Assembly (NCBI GenBank): GCA_938036345.1
Contig: CALHPJ010000002.1
Coordinates: 62,001 to 126,000, forward strand
Reading direction: 5' to 3'
DNA from: an uncultured Thermofilaceae archaeon
Lineage (GTDB): Archaea; Thermoproteota; Thermoprotei; Thermofilales; Thermofilaceae
Length of the DNA: 64,000 bases
The notes under the pieces are model-generated. The model did not search any database, was not told where the DNA came from, and saw only the letters and a list, made by a program, of their open reading frames with translations. A program made the translations under genes and the position numbers. Shown in pieces: positions 41,845-50,144 of this stretch (its first letter is position 1; the number at the start of each line of letters is the position of its first letter).

Positions 41845-42453
41845 TTGCACCGCAAGGGCGAGTTAGCCGAGAACCTGATGAGGTGGTACAAGGAGAACAA
41901 GAGAGAGTTCCCCTGGAGAATCGGCGGGATCCGCAGCGAGTGGGAAGCGCTTGTCACAGCTTTCCTGCTCAGGAAGACAAAGGCGGAGACGGTAGCCAAA
42001 TATTACGGGAAAATGCTCTCGGATCTGAGCACTCCTGAGAGGGCGCTTGAACTCGGAGTCGAGGGTCTATCCGAGCTTCTAAAGCCACTCGGTTTACACA
42101 AAACCCGCGCCAGGCAGCTGTACGAGCTGGCTAAAGCTATTCGGGAAGGGATTGGAGGCAAGCTGCCCGGGGTAGGACCCTACACGCTCTCCCTAGTGAG
42201 GTGCCTGTGCTTCGGCGAACCGGTTCCGGTGGTTGATGCCAATGTGGTCCGTGTAATCAGCAGGGTCTACGGCGTCAAAGATCGAAGGGAGATTGAAAGC
42301 ATATTGGCCGAGGAGGTGAGAGCAGCGGGTACCTGTGAGTTGAACTTAGCTTTAATGGACTTCGCCGCCCTGGTGTGCAAGGCCCGCAAGCCCCTGTGCA
42401 ACGAATGCCCGCTCTCCGCTGCCTGCAGCACCTTTAGTCCGCATAGTTTTTAA
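41845..42453 (+). CDS. MIG-like DNA glycosylase (G/T-G/U mismatch type, HhH-GPD)
   Basis: A protein of about 202 residues in the endonuclease III superfamily. It has the helix-hairpin-helix LPGVGPYTLSLVRCLCFGE, catalytic Asp in VVDANVVRVISR, and an FeS loop C-x6-C-x2-C-x5-C near the end. NLALMDFAALVCKARKPLC and the Tyr in LPGVGPYT match my recollection of the Methanothermobacter MIG thymine glycosylase better than MutY. It would repair deaminated cytosine or 5-methylcytosine at high temperature. TTG 41845 is a guess; the frame is open to 41782 but a TATA element covers 41803-41813. Confidence 0.8.
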   Translation: MHRKGELAENLMRWYKENKREFPWRIGGIRSEWEALVTAFLLRKTKAETVAKYYGKMLSDLSTPERALELGVEGLSELLKPLGLHKTRARQLYELAKAIREGIGGKLPGVGPYTLSLVRCLCFGEPVPVVDANVVRVISRVYGVKDRREIESILAEEVRAAGTCELNLALMDFAALVCKARKPLCNECPLSAACSTFSPHSF

Positions 42454-42477
42454 GCCGATTATTCGCTCAGAAACCCC

Positions 42478-44373
42478 GTGCGTAGTCCGAGCCCCCTTCC
42501 TCTAGCCTTAGCCGCGATTCTAACCCTAGCGCAGTTGGGCCCGGCTTTCGGCTTACCCCAGCAGCTGCGAGTTATAGGTCACTCTTGGATTTTAGCACCG
42601 GCAGTTATACGAACCGAAAGCGGGTATGCCGGGACAACAACGAACGTCACCGTTATGGTGACGGAAGGGTGGGGCGACGTTTACGTTTCGACGTACTCGC
42701 TTACTCAGGAGGACTTCCAGGGCGCCGCGACAGCCGCCGCTCGGGTTGTTTGCAGCCTGCTCGGGGTAAACTTCTCTAGTTACAATTTCTACTTCAAAGT
42801 CCAAGGGACAGCAGTCATTGTCGGCGGGCCGAGCGCGGGCGCGGCCATGGCCATAGCCGTGTACTCAGCCATTACAGGAGCCCCGATCAACAAGTCGGTG
42901 ATGATCACCGGGATGATTTCGCCGGATGGCACTATCGGCCCCGTTGGAGGGGTGTACGAAAAAGCTCAGGCCGCTGCCCGAAGCGGCGCCAAGGTGTTCC
43001 TTGTACCACCGGGGCAGAGCGTGGTTGTAACATACGTCACAGTGGAGAGAAGGGTGGGGCCGTTTCGAGTCTACAGCACTCAGCCCAGGGTTATCAACCT
43101 CACGGAGTACGCGATGAAGGAGTGGGGGCTTGCCGTGAGGGAGGTTTCCACAATCGTAGATGTGATAAGGGCTTTCTTTAACGTGGAAATCCCCCAGCCC
43201 AGCCCTGGGGCAATCGCAGTCAGCGGTAGAGTCCTTGAAAAAGTAGCCGAGGTTAGAGAGAGGATGCTCTCGAAAGCCGAGGGGGAGCTGGCTAGCGCCT
43301 CCGCGCTAGTCAACTCCTCCCAGCTAAGCCGGCTGGCTCGGGCGTTGCTGGGCCGGCGGCTCTCTGACGCTAGGGATTACCTGGCCAGGGCTAAAGCGCT
43401 GCGAGGGGTCGAAGCCATTCAATTGCTGACGTACAGCATCTCGATTTCCCGCTGGGTTTCCCTACTGGCTAGCTACTACTCGGGCGACGAGCTGAGCCGG
43501 TACGTGTCAGACTACATCGATAGGTTGAACGCGTTCCTCACGTCCCTCGGGGAGAGGAGCCCCCGCAACTTCCAAGAGCTTAACTACCTGGTGATAGCAA
43601 CCGACTTAGCTGTCCGCTCAGCGCGCCTCTACAACGAGTCCACCCGCCTTTGGTCCGGTGACCCGGAGGCGGCGCTGCAAAACCTAGCTTACTCCTCGGC
43701 TTTCCTAGAGGAGGCTGAGGCGTGGGCCGAAAACTTGGGTAGGGGGCCGCCTTTCCCCGCCCACCAGGCAGCGCAGACTTACCTTTCAGTTGCGAGGTCG
43801 ACGTGGCCCTACGCGTACGCGGTGATAAGCTCGTCGGGCGGGAGCACAACCCTCGTCGAGCTAGCCGGCAGCTACTATAGCTTCGCAGTTTCATCTTACT
43901 CATCTGGGCGCAGCCTGCTGGCGGCGGTTGCAGCGGCAAAAAGCGTCGCGATAGCGGAGGCAGCGCTTTTGTCGCTGCAGTCATCGGCTACCGGCAGCGA
44001 CGTTTACCTTAGGATTTCTCGGGAGCAGGCGGTGGCGGCGGTGTCCCAGGCGCGCGACCTCTTAGCCGGCATCTACTTTCTCAACTTTAGCTCCCTGGTA
44101 ACGCCGCAGGACGCTCTACCAATGTATAAGCAAGCTACTCACTTAAGCACCTTAACTTTAGAGCTCGCCAAGTCGCTAGGTTTCGAAAGCCCGGCTGCGG
44201 AGCACGGGGGGGTCCGGGAGAACCCGCAGCCACCTCAGCCGAGTGGAACGCAAGAAAAGAGGGGGGAGGATTTGGTGAGCAGGATCCTCGGTTTCCTCGA
44301 GAAAGTTGCCGACGCGATTATGGGCTTTCTCAAGCGGCTTGCAGACGTGCTCATCGGCGGTAGGCGCGCTTAA
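42478..44373 (+). CDS. Secreted Lon-like serine protease (S16, COG1750 type)
   Basis: A 631-residue protein with a signal peptide (about 5-25), a Lon-type proteolytic domain without an ATPase, and a long helical region to the C-terminus. The Ser-Lys dyad is S119 in GGPSAGAAMA and K162 in GPVGGVYEKAQAAARSGAK. The C-terminus ends in an amphipathic helix (ILGFLEKVADAIMGFLKRLA) that may bind the membrane. Such archaeal proteins act outside or at the membrane; substrate unknown. The start is GTG, 27 bp from TTTTTAAG, which overlaps the previous stop codon. Confidence 0.82.
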   Translation: MRSPSPLPLALAAILTLAQLGPAFGLPQQLRVIGHSWILAPAVIRTESGYAGTTTNVTVMVTEGWGDVYVSTYSLTQEDFQGAATAAARVVCSLLGVNFSSYNFYFKVQGTAVIVGGPSAGAAMAIAVYSAITGAPINKSVMITGMISPDGTIGPVGGVYEKAQAAARSGAKVFLVPPGQSVVVTYVTVERRVGPFRVYSTQPRVINLTEYAMKEWGLAVREVSTIVDVIRAFFNVEIPQPSPGAIAVSGRVLEKVAEVRERMLSKAEGELASASALVNSSQLSRLARALLGRRLSDARDYLARAKALRGVEAIQLLTYSISISRWVSLLASYYSGDELSRYVSDYIDRLNAFLTSLGERSPRNFQELNYLVIATDLAVRSARLYNESTRLWSGDPEAALQNLAYSSAFLEEAEAWAENLGRGPPFPAHQAAQTYLSVARSTWPYAYAVISSSGGSTTLVELAGSYYSFAVSSYSSGRSLLAAVAAAKSVAIAEAALLSLQSSATGSDVYLRISREQAVAAVSQARDLLAGIYFLNFSSLVTPQDALPMYKQATHLSTLTLELAKSLGFESPAAEHGGVRENPQPPQPSGTQEKRGEDLVSRILGFLEKVADAIMGFLKRLADVLIGGRRA

Positions 44374-44419
44374 GCAGTTGGATTTTCGAGGTCACGTTTT
44401 TAAGATCACGTTCCCCCGC

Positions 44420-45616
44420 ATGCGCATGAAAGATGACAGGGAGAAGGCCGGGATGCGTAATATTTACGCGCTTGGGGCCGTCAGCTTCTTCACCGATGTC
44501 TCTACGGAAATGGTTATGGGCTACCTCCCGGTTTTCGCTGTGCAGGAGCTCGGCGCCACCAGAGCCTTCCTAGGCCTAATAGAGGGCGTGGGGGAGTTCC
44601 TCAACTACTTCTTCCGGATGGTCAGCGGTTTTCTCTCAGACAAACTGGGTAGGAGGAAGCCCCTGGTCTTCGCCGGCTACGCGCTATCGACCGTCTCGAA
44701 GCCTATGTTCGCCCTAGCCTCGTCCCCGCTCGACGTGCTGGTTGTGCGAGCGGCGGACCGGACGGGTAAAGGGTTGCGAACCTCACCGCGGGACGCGCTC
44801 ATCAGCCAGTCTGTAGGAGAGCGCAGCATGGGTAAAGCATTTGGGCTCCACCGCACCCTGGATCAATCGGGGGCTATCCTAGGCCCCCTGCTGGCCACCC
44901 TGCTACTGCAGGCTATTGGGGCTAGGAACCTGTTCATAGCCTCCTTTATTCCAGCGGCTATCGCGCTTCTGATTCTCTGGCTTTTCGTCGCCGACGTGAA
45001 AGCTGGGCCTAGGAAGGGCGCTCTGCTGAGGGGAGCGCGCAGCCTTCTCAAAGGGAACTTCCTCCTGCTGCTCCTGGCGCTCGCCATCCTCGGCCTCGGA
45101 TACTACGATTTCTCGTTTATTCTAGTTCGCTCCACAGAGCTCGGCGTAGCCCCGCACCTCGTTCCGCTAGTATATTTAGCTCTAAACCTTTTCCACACCG
45201 CGGTGGGCTACCCGGTTGGCTATGCTTCGGACAAGGTGGGGCGGGAACGGCTCCTTGGAGTTAGCCTCGTCCTGTTTTCTGCCTCCTCGCTGGCTATGGC
45301 GTTCCTCGAAGGTTATTTCGCCGCGATAACGCTTACTGTACTCTACGGCCTTTTCTTCGGCATGTACGAAACGCTTTCCCGCGCCGCTGTCCCATGCTAC
45401 GCACCGGATGAGCTCAGGGGCACCGCCTATGGCCTCTTCTACCTGACTAACGGATCAACCTCGCTAGTGGGCATGGCTGTTGTCGGGTACCTGTGGGACT
45501 CCCTGGGCAGGGGTGCGGCCTTTACATACAGCGCCTTCCTTGGGCTCGTAAGCGCCTCGCTCATGGCTCTTCTCTCAGCCAGAAAGAGGGAAATAATGGG
45601 CGCTTGTTCGGGATAA
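44420..45616 (+). CDS. Major facilitator superfamily transporter
   Basis: A protein of about 398 residues with 12 hydrophobic segments. GFLSDKLGRRKPLVFAGYAL is the loop 2-3 motif A of MFS carriers, and YPVGYASDKVGRERLLGVSL repeats it in the second half. RTGKGLRTSPRDALIS and GKAFGLHRTLDQSGAILGP are characteristic of a subgroup common in archaea with unknown substrate. The frame extends back to 44306, but ATG 44420 (or 44426) lies 20-26 bp after TTTTTAAG. Confidence 0.87.
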   Translation: MRMKDDREKAGMRNIYALGAVSFFTDVSTEMVMGYLPVFAVQELGATRAFLGLIEGVGEFLNYFFRMVSGFLSDKLGRRKPLVFAGYALSTVSKPMFALASSPLDVLVVRAADRTGKGLRTSPRDALISQSVGERSMGKAFGLHRTLDQSGAILGPLLATLLLQAIGARNLFIASFIPAAIALLILWLFVADVKAGPRKGALLRGARSLLKGNFLLLLLALAILGLGYYDFSFILVRSTELGVAPHLVPLVYLALNLFHTAVGYPVGYASDKVGRERLLGVSLVLFSASSLAMAFLEGYFAAITLTVLYGLFFGMYETLSRAAVPCYAPDELRGTAYGLFYLTNGSTSLVGMAVVGYLWDSLGRGAAFTYSAFLGLVSASLMALLSARKREIMGACSG

Positions 45617-45621
45617 CCGAT

Positions 45622-46155
45622 CTACTGCTGCCCGAGCGCCTCTAGACCGGCTTTGAGGACTTTCGCGTGCTCTGCAAGTCTCTTACCGAGTAGTTTACAG
45701 GCCTTTAACGAGTTTTCGTCCGGCTCCCCTACCGCCACTGCACCGTAGTGGAGCGTAACCCCGCGAGCTACGTAGTCGGGTACGCCGAAGGTCATCATCC
45801 CGAAGTTTAGAATCGCCGAGATGAGGGACCATAGCGCCATCTCGTTGCCCCCACCCAGCCCCCCTGAGGAGGTGAAGGCCACAGCCACCTTGTAGCGGAG
45901 TTTACCCCAGTACTTGATCAGCTGCTTGTTGAAGAAGTAGTTCATCTTGTAGCTCATGGTGCCACAGTGCGTTGGGGAGCCGAAAGCGTACCCATCGTAG
46001 GCGGGAACCTCGTCAACGTTCACCTCATCAACTTTGACCACCTTCACCTCTGCACCCTCCTCGACAGCGCCCTCCGCGACCGCCTTCGCCATTTTCTCTA
46101 CGTTACCGGTCCAGCTATCGTAGACTACCAGGATCTTCACCCTCTCCCCGCTCAC
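45622..46155 (-). CDS. Flavodoxin-fold NAD(P)H:quinone oxidoreductase-like (WrbA family)
   Basis: A 177-residue flavoprotein. VKILVVYDSWTGNVEKMAKA is the FMN phosphate loop, YAFGSPTHCGTMSYKMNYFF and AVAFTSSGGLGGGNE are the other two FMN-contacting loops. WrbA enzymes reduce quinones by two electrons; other flavodoxin-like roles are possible. GTG 46155 is chosen rather than the 46239 frame start because a TTTAAAAA block is 25 bp away. Confidence 0.8.
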   Translation of the reverse strand: MSGERVKILVVYDSWTGNVEKMAKAVAEGAVEEGAEVKVVKVDEVNVDEVPAYDGYAFGSPTHCGTMSYKMNYFFNKQLIKYWGKLRYKVAVAFTSSGGLGGGNEMALWSLISAILNFGMMTFGVPDYVARGVTLHYGAVAVGEPDENSLKACKLLGKRLAEHAKVLKAGLEALGQQ

Positions 46156-46276
46156 GGGAGCCCTTGGCTTATAGGGTTTAAAAAGAAAAACGGGTACTTC
46201 GCGCAAGCTAAAGAGCCTCGGAAATTCCTTAGCCGTCACGCAGTATCAGGGATCTGCGGGGGTTACGCGAACTCTA

Positions 46277-47452
46277 CTAACGGGTTACCGGCTCGCTGCT
46301 CAATGCTTTGAGGTTTAGCGAGTGGGGCTCTCTCTTGCCCAGCTTGTGCACAAAGGCTAGTAAGTCCTGGTAGGCAGCTATCTTGGATTTCCTCTTGAGG
46401 TTTAGGGGGCCAGGGCGCTTCATGTAGAAGGCGTTGATCTCGGGCACAGTCCCGTACATCCCGCCTCTCAGCGAAGCGTAGGCTAGCCTTGCGAGGTCCA
46501 CCATGTAGCCGGCGAGCGCTGGGCTATCGTTAATCCTCATGTTAACAATCAGCTCGTCTGTGAAGCCGCCGAATGTGATCCACTGGATGTGCATGGCAAC
46601 AAACTTTTTGTCCCCCAGAGGCTCGAGGTAGCCGGTCGGCTTGATAAAGTGGGGCGGCTCGTAACCGAGCACATCCTCGAGAAAGCCGCTTTTAGTCTCC
46701 TCCTTAGCCCTGTTCCTATCTGGCTCGATAAGGGATAGGAAATCGCTGTTCCCCCCGATGTTGAACTGCGCAACTGATAGCACTTTGCGACCCCTTTCCG
46801 CCAGGTGCTCCGCGATGTCGATAGTTAGAGGCGTCGCTCCAGTAGCACCGTCATCGCCCAACACCAGCGATCCGGACCTGAGCGCTCTATCGACAAAAGC
46901 CGGGCTGCATGCTACGTGCGCTGGCTGCAAGTTCACGTATGCTACGCTGTCCCGCTTCAGGAACAGGTAAGCGTAGGCCTGGGGGTGGGGCAGCGAGCCC
47001 CTCAGCGCGGCTTCCTCTACCTCCTCCCAGGTGTAAAGCGGGCTCGTCCGCGCTGTGGTGGTGACGTCTATTGCCACATCGGGATTGGCGTCGTCGATGA
47101 GTTCTTCGAACTTTACCAACGCATCCTCGAGGGGGCGCCCCTCGTCCAGCGCCTCCGTCTTAATGTATGAAGGGGTGCTGCTCAGCTTTAAGCCGGGGGC
47201 TACTGTCACGCTCTTCAGCTCGGGCTCGGGCTCGAGGCCATACCTCTCGACTACTTCGTACAGGCTCTTCCCCACTTTTCCGGCGTCGACATCCACGCTG
47301 GCGACTACCTCTAGCTTTTCGATGGGTACACCGAAGTCAACTTTCGCCAGGGGGATCCCCCACGGCTCCATCAGCCCTTTCTTCAGCCTAGCCAGACCCC
47401 AGGCGAAAACCGAGGCGGCGTAGCCCTGTCCCAGCAGTAAAACCCTCACCAT
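46277..47452 (-). CDS. myo-Inositol-1-phosphate synthase
   Basis: A 391-residue enzyme that converts glucose 6-phosphate to inositol 1-phosphate, needed for archaeal phosphoinositol lipids and for the thermoprotectant di-myo-inositol phosphate. VLLLGQGYAASVFAWGLARL binds NAD; GDDGATGATPLTIDIAEHLA and QFNIGGNSDFLSL are family blocks, and INMRINDSPALAGYMVDLAR contains the active-site region. The ATG is directly preceded by a 24-bp palindrome, and a PadR-type regulator gene is upstream on the same strand, suggesting control by stress. Confidence 0.88.
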   Translation of the reverse strand: MVRVLLLGQGYAASVFAWGLARLKKGLMEPWGIPLAKVDFGVPIEKLEVVASVDVDAGKVGKSLYEVVERYGLEPEPELKSVTVAPGLKLSSTPSYIKTEALDEGRPLEDALVKFEELIDDANPDVAIDVTTTARTSPLYTWEEVEEAALRGSLPHPQAYAYLFLKRDSVAYVNLQPAHVACSPAFVDRALRSGSLVLGDDGATGATPLTIDIAEHLAERGRKVLSVAQFNIGGNSDFLSLIEPDRNRAKEETKSGFLEDVLGYEPPHFIKPTGYLEPLGDKKFVAMHIQWITFGGFTDELIVNMRINDSPALAGYMVDLARLAYASLRGGMYGTVPEINAFYMKRPGPLNLKRKSKIAAYQDLLAFVHKLGKREPHSLNLKALSSEPVTR

Positions 47453-47453
47453 G

Positions 47454-47477
47454 GATATCTAATCTGCATTAGATATC
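47454..47477. promoter_or_regulatory. Operator-like perfect palindrome before inositol-phosphate synthase
   Basis: Arms GATATCTAAT and ATTAGATATC are exact inverted repeats with a 4-base CTGC spacer. The site lies between the TTATAATCA element (47481-47489) and the ATG at 47452, covering the expected transcription start, the right position for a repressor. The nearest regulator gene is the PadR-type at 47555-47887. Confidence 0.7.
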
Positions 47478-47554
47478 ATATGATTATAAGCTTTTTCTCT
47501 GAAAGGGAGCACGGCGGGCAGAGGGGTGGGGGTAACCCGAAGTGGCAGCGCGCG

Positions 47555-47887
47555 TTAGCGGTCGAGCAAAGCAACTTTCTCCAACTTAGTGGCCAGCTCT
47601 TTCAGATGCGTTACACCGTCAACCAGCAGTTTCCTGCCCTTGTCCGTTAGCCTGTAGTATCTCCTACGCTCGCTCCAGTAGCTTTCGACAAAACCCTCGC
47701 TTTCCAGCTTGCTTAAGACGACGTAGGGCAGCACTTTCCCAGGGTTAAACCCGAAGTCGCTTTCGATAGCTTTGGCCACCTCGTAGGGGTAACAGTCACT
47801 CCTGCTGAGCTCGGCGAGCACATACAACCATAGGTTCTCAACGCCGGTTTTCCTCTTCAGCCTGCTTAACGGTTTAGATTCGCTCAC
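47555..47887 (-). CDS. PadR-family transcription regulator
   Basis: A 110-residue winged-helix protein with the PadR pattern: LWLYVLAELSRSDCYPYEVA, then VLPYVVLSKLESEGFVESYW and RRRYYRLTDKGRKLL. PadR repressors bind inverted repeats as dimers, and one lies in the next promoter downstream. GTG 47887 is preferred over GTG 47926, which is too close to its TATA. The ligand is unknown. Regulation of the downstream gene is inference from position. Confidence 0.8.
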   Translation of the reverse strand: MSESKPLSRLKRKTGVENLWLYVLAELSRSDCYPYEVAKAIESDFGFNPGKVLPYVVLSKLESEGFVESYWSERRRYYRLTDKGRKLLVDGVTHLKELATKLEKVALLDR

Positions 47888-47956
47888 GCCTATGTATGGA
47901 GTCGCGCTGCAAAAAAGATAGCGCACAGATAAATAGCACCGATAACTTGTTTCGAT

Positions 47957-48742
47957 GTGAAACTCGCTATCCAGGAGAACCTCCTCAAAGGAGATAGCCT
48001 AGCCGAGCGCCTGGCGCTGGCCGAGAGGTTGGGTTTCGAGGGCGTGGAGTTCTGGGGCTCCGGTCTGCGCGAGAGGTTAGCTGAGGTTAAGCAGGCGCTC
48101 TCAGTGACCAAGATTAAAGCCTCCACGGTCTGCTCAGGGTACAGGGGGGATCTGCTTTCGGCAAGCAAGGAGGAGAGGGCGCTCGCCATGCGCGACATCG
48201 AGGCGCTGCTGGAGGTGGCCGCCGAGCTCGGCGCAGTCGGGCTTATCGTTGTACCAACGTTCGGTGGACCGAAGCTGCCGGACCTCGGCCCACTGTATCC
48301 GAGTGTGTGGCATCTTGAGCGGGAGCTGCTTATACGCGAGCTCAAAAATCTAGCTCGAAAAGCCGAGGAGACTGGGGCAAGCATACTGATTGAGCCGCTG
48401 AACAGGTACGAGACTCACTTTTTGAATAGGCTTGAGCAGGCCGTAGGGATCGTGGAAGAGGTTGGGTCGCCGGGTGTAGCCGTTATGGCCGACTTCTTCC
48501 ACATGAACATCGAGGAAGCAAACATCGCGGAGTCTCTGAGGAGTGCGCTGAAGTACCTGAAGCACATACACTTGGCGGACAGCAACCGCTGGCTGCCCGG
48601 CTTCGGGCACCTGGACTTCCGGGAACCCTTCAAAGCCTTAAGGGAGGGAGGGTACAGGTACTACATGGCGATGGAGTGTTACGTACCAGAGCCAAAGGAG
48701 GAGAATTTAGCTAAAAGCGTGAAATACCTAAAAGGCCTTTAA
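47957..48742 (+). CDS. Sugar phosphate isomerase/epimerase (TIM-barrel)
   Basis: A 261-residue xylose-isomerase-like barrel. Metal ligands are visible as E in ILIEPLNRYETH, D and H in VMADFFHMNIEE, H in IHLADSNR and E in YMAMECYV, the set of tagatose 3-epimerase and hydroxypyruvate isomerase relatives. Substrate not predictable. The start is GTG 24 bp after an ATAAATAG element; the ATG two bases earlier is out of frame. It lies before a GH53 galactanase gene, which suggests a role in sugar use. Confidence 0.82.
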   Translation: MKLAIQENLLKGDSLAERLALAERLGFEGVEFWGSGLRERLAEVKQALSVTKIKASTVCSGYRGDLLSASKEERALAMRDIEALLEVAAELGAVGLIVVPTFGGPKLPDLGPLYPSVWHLERELLIRELKNLARKAEETGASILIEPLNRYETHFLNRLEQAVGIVEEVGSPGVAVMADFFHMNIEEANIAESLRSALKYLKHIHLADSNRWLPGFGHLDFREPFKALREGGYRYYMAMECYVPEPKEENLAKSVKYLKGL

Positions 48743-48789
48743 CGTGGAAAGTTTCTTATATTCTCCGCTGTTATTTACGGGTAGAGGGC

Positions 48790-49965
48790 ATGGTAATCAA
48801 ACGTTGGAAAATAGCTGCGGCTTCTCTGCTACTTGCAGTATCGCTCGGTATAGCCTTTACCGCTATGTTGCACAGGTTCTCCCCCCAGGAGGAATCTAAA
48901 GCTCCGCCCCCTAGAAGGGGTTCAAACCCGGGAGCCGGAGACGCTATTACCATAATGAGGAAGTATGGCGCCAACTGTTTTCGCCTTAGGTTGTTTGTTA
49001 ACCCCAGCCCGCGCGATGAGTGGGGGGGGTTTACCGGTAACGATCTAGAGTACACAGTGAAGCTAGCTAGGAGGATTAAAGCCGCTGGAGCGAAGCTAAT
49101 ACTCGCCATCCATTACTCAGATACTTGGGCCGACCCCCAGCGTCAAGATGCCCCAGAGGCTTGGAGAGGTCTAAGCTATGAACAGTTAATCGACAAGGTG
49201 TTCGAATACACGAGCGGCGTAATTTCGCGGATGCGTAATGAGGGGGCTTTGCCCGACATAGTGCAGATAGGCAATGAGATAACCTGCGGCTTCCTATGGC
49301 CCGAAGGTAAGGTTTGTGATGTTGAAAACCCCCACGAGCAGTGGAGTAAGTTCACCACTCTGCTTAAAGCCGCCATAAGGGGTGTGAGAGAAGGTTCGGG
49401 GAACGAGCCGGTTAAAATAATGCTGCACATTCACGGTGCAGGCTGGGAGGTCACCAGATGGTTCTTCTCAAACGTGGAAAAGTACGGAGTAACCTACGAC
49501 TTAATAGGACTAAGCTATTATCCGTGGTGGCATGGCTCGTTAACCAGCTTGAAAATGAACATTCAGAATTCGTTTACCGTATTCGGTAAAAAGGTTATTA
49601 TCGTTGAAACCGCCTACCCCCACCGCTACGTAAACTTAAGCGAAGTTCCGTGGGCCAACCCTAAGTATGCCGCATGGGAGTTTTCGCCCGAAGGCCAGAA
49701 AAGCTACCTGCTGGATTTAGCTGCTGCTATCGATGCTTCAAGCTGTGCGGGCTTGCTGTGGTGGTACCCGGAGGCTGTACCTGTGGGGGACTTGAAACCT
49801 TGGCTTGGTGGTACCGCGGCGTTGTTTGACATGAATGGTAAAGCTTTGCCAGCTCTTAAGGCGTTTAAAGAAGTACGAGAGACTATGGGTCCAGAGTTCA
49901 TGCTCGGTGGCGACATATCGGCTTTAGAGGAAGTCGAAAGACTCGGAGGCGCTTTCGCCGAGTAG
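48790..49965 (+). CDS. Membrane-anchored GH53 galactanase, apparently circularly permuted
   Basis: A 391-residue protein with an N-terminal anchor (8-28) and a GH53 endo-beta-1,4-galactanase barrel. HYSDTWADP (108-116), acid/base E163 in IGNEI and nucleophile E273 in IIVETAYP are intact. The first barrel strand that normally precedes the RLRLFVNP region is absent: after PRRG the chain goes straight to GDAITIMRKYGAN. That missing segment, with its GGDISALEEVERLGGAF signature, instead closes the protein at 367-391. Together these make a complete barrel in permuted order. The enzyme would cut galactan side chains of pectin outside the cell. Confidence 0.82.
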   Translation: MVIKRWKIAAASLLLAVSLGIAFTAMLHRFSPQEESKAPPPRRGSNPGAGDAITIMRKYGANCFRLRLFVNPSPRDEWGGFTGNDLEYTVKLARRIKAAGAKLILAIHYSDTWADPQRQDAPEAWRGLSYEQLIDKVFEYTSGVISRMRNEGALPDIVQIGNEITCGFLWPEGKVCDVENPHEQWSKFTTLLKAAIRGVREGSGNEPVKIMLHIHGAGWEVTRWFFSNVEKYGVTYDLIGLSYYPWWHGSLTSLKMNIQNSFTVFGKKVIIVETAYPHRYVNLSEVPWANPKYAAWEFSPEGQKSYLLDLAAAIDASSCAGLLWWYPEAVPVGDLKPWLGGTAALFDMNGKALPALKAFKEVRETMGPEFMLGGDISALEEVERLGGAFAE

Positions 49966-50112
49966 GGTAGAACCAAAGTATCGTGCTACCCGCTTTGTAG
50001 GGAAGCAATCGCTGCAACGGGGGTATACGGCGCCAACCGTTTTCCAGGGTTATTTGCTAACCCCCAGTCCGCGAGGTATCGGCTAAAAGCTGCTCGAGAA
50101 AGCGGACCGTGA
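49966..50112 (+). pseudogene. Decayed second GH53 module
   Basis: The DNA after the GH53 stop continues in the same frame with homology to the start of the GH53 body: EAIAATGVYGANRFPGLFAN against DAITIMRKYGANCFRLRLFV. The nucleotide match is plain, for example GGCGCCAACCGTTTT here and GGCGCCAACTGTTTT at 48967. After about 20 bases missing, RLKAARESG matches RIKAAGAKL, then a stop. It looks like what remains of a tandem GH53 copy that gave its first strand to the preceding gene. It ends 32 bp before the next gene and overlaps its promoter region. Confidence 0.7.
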
Positions 50113-50144
50113 CAGTAATATAGACGGGGTTTCACTATTGGTTG

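Noticed and set aside
41845-42453. Assignment as MutY adenine glycosylase
   Set aside because: The MutY-type glutamate and glutamine positions in the first helix are replaced (EALVTAFLLRKTKA), and the C-terminal MutY domain is absent.
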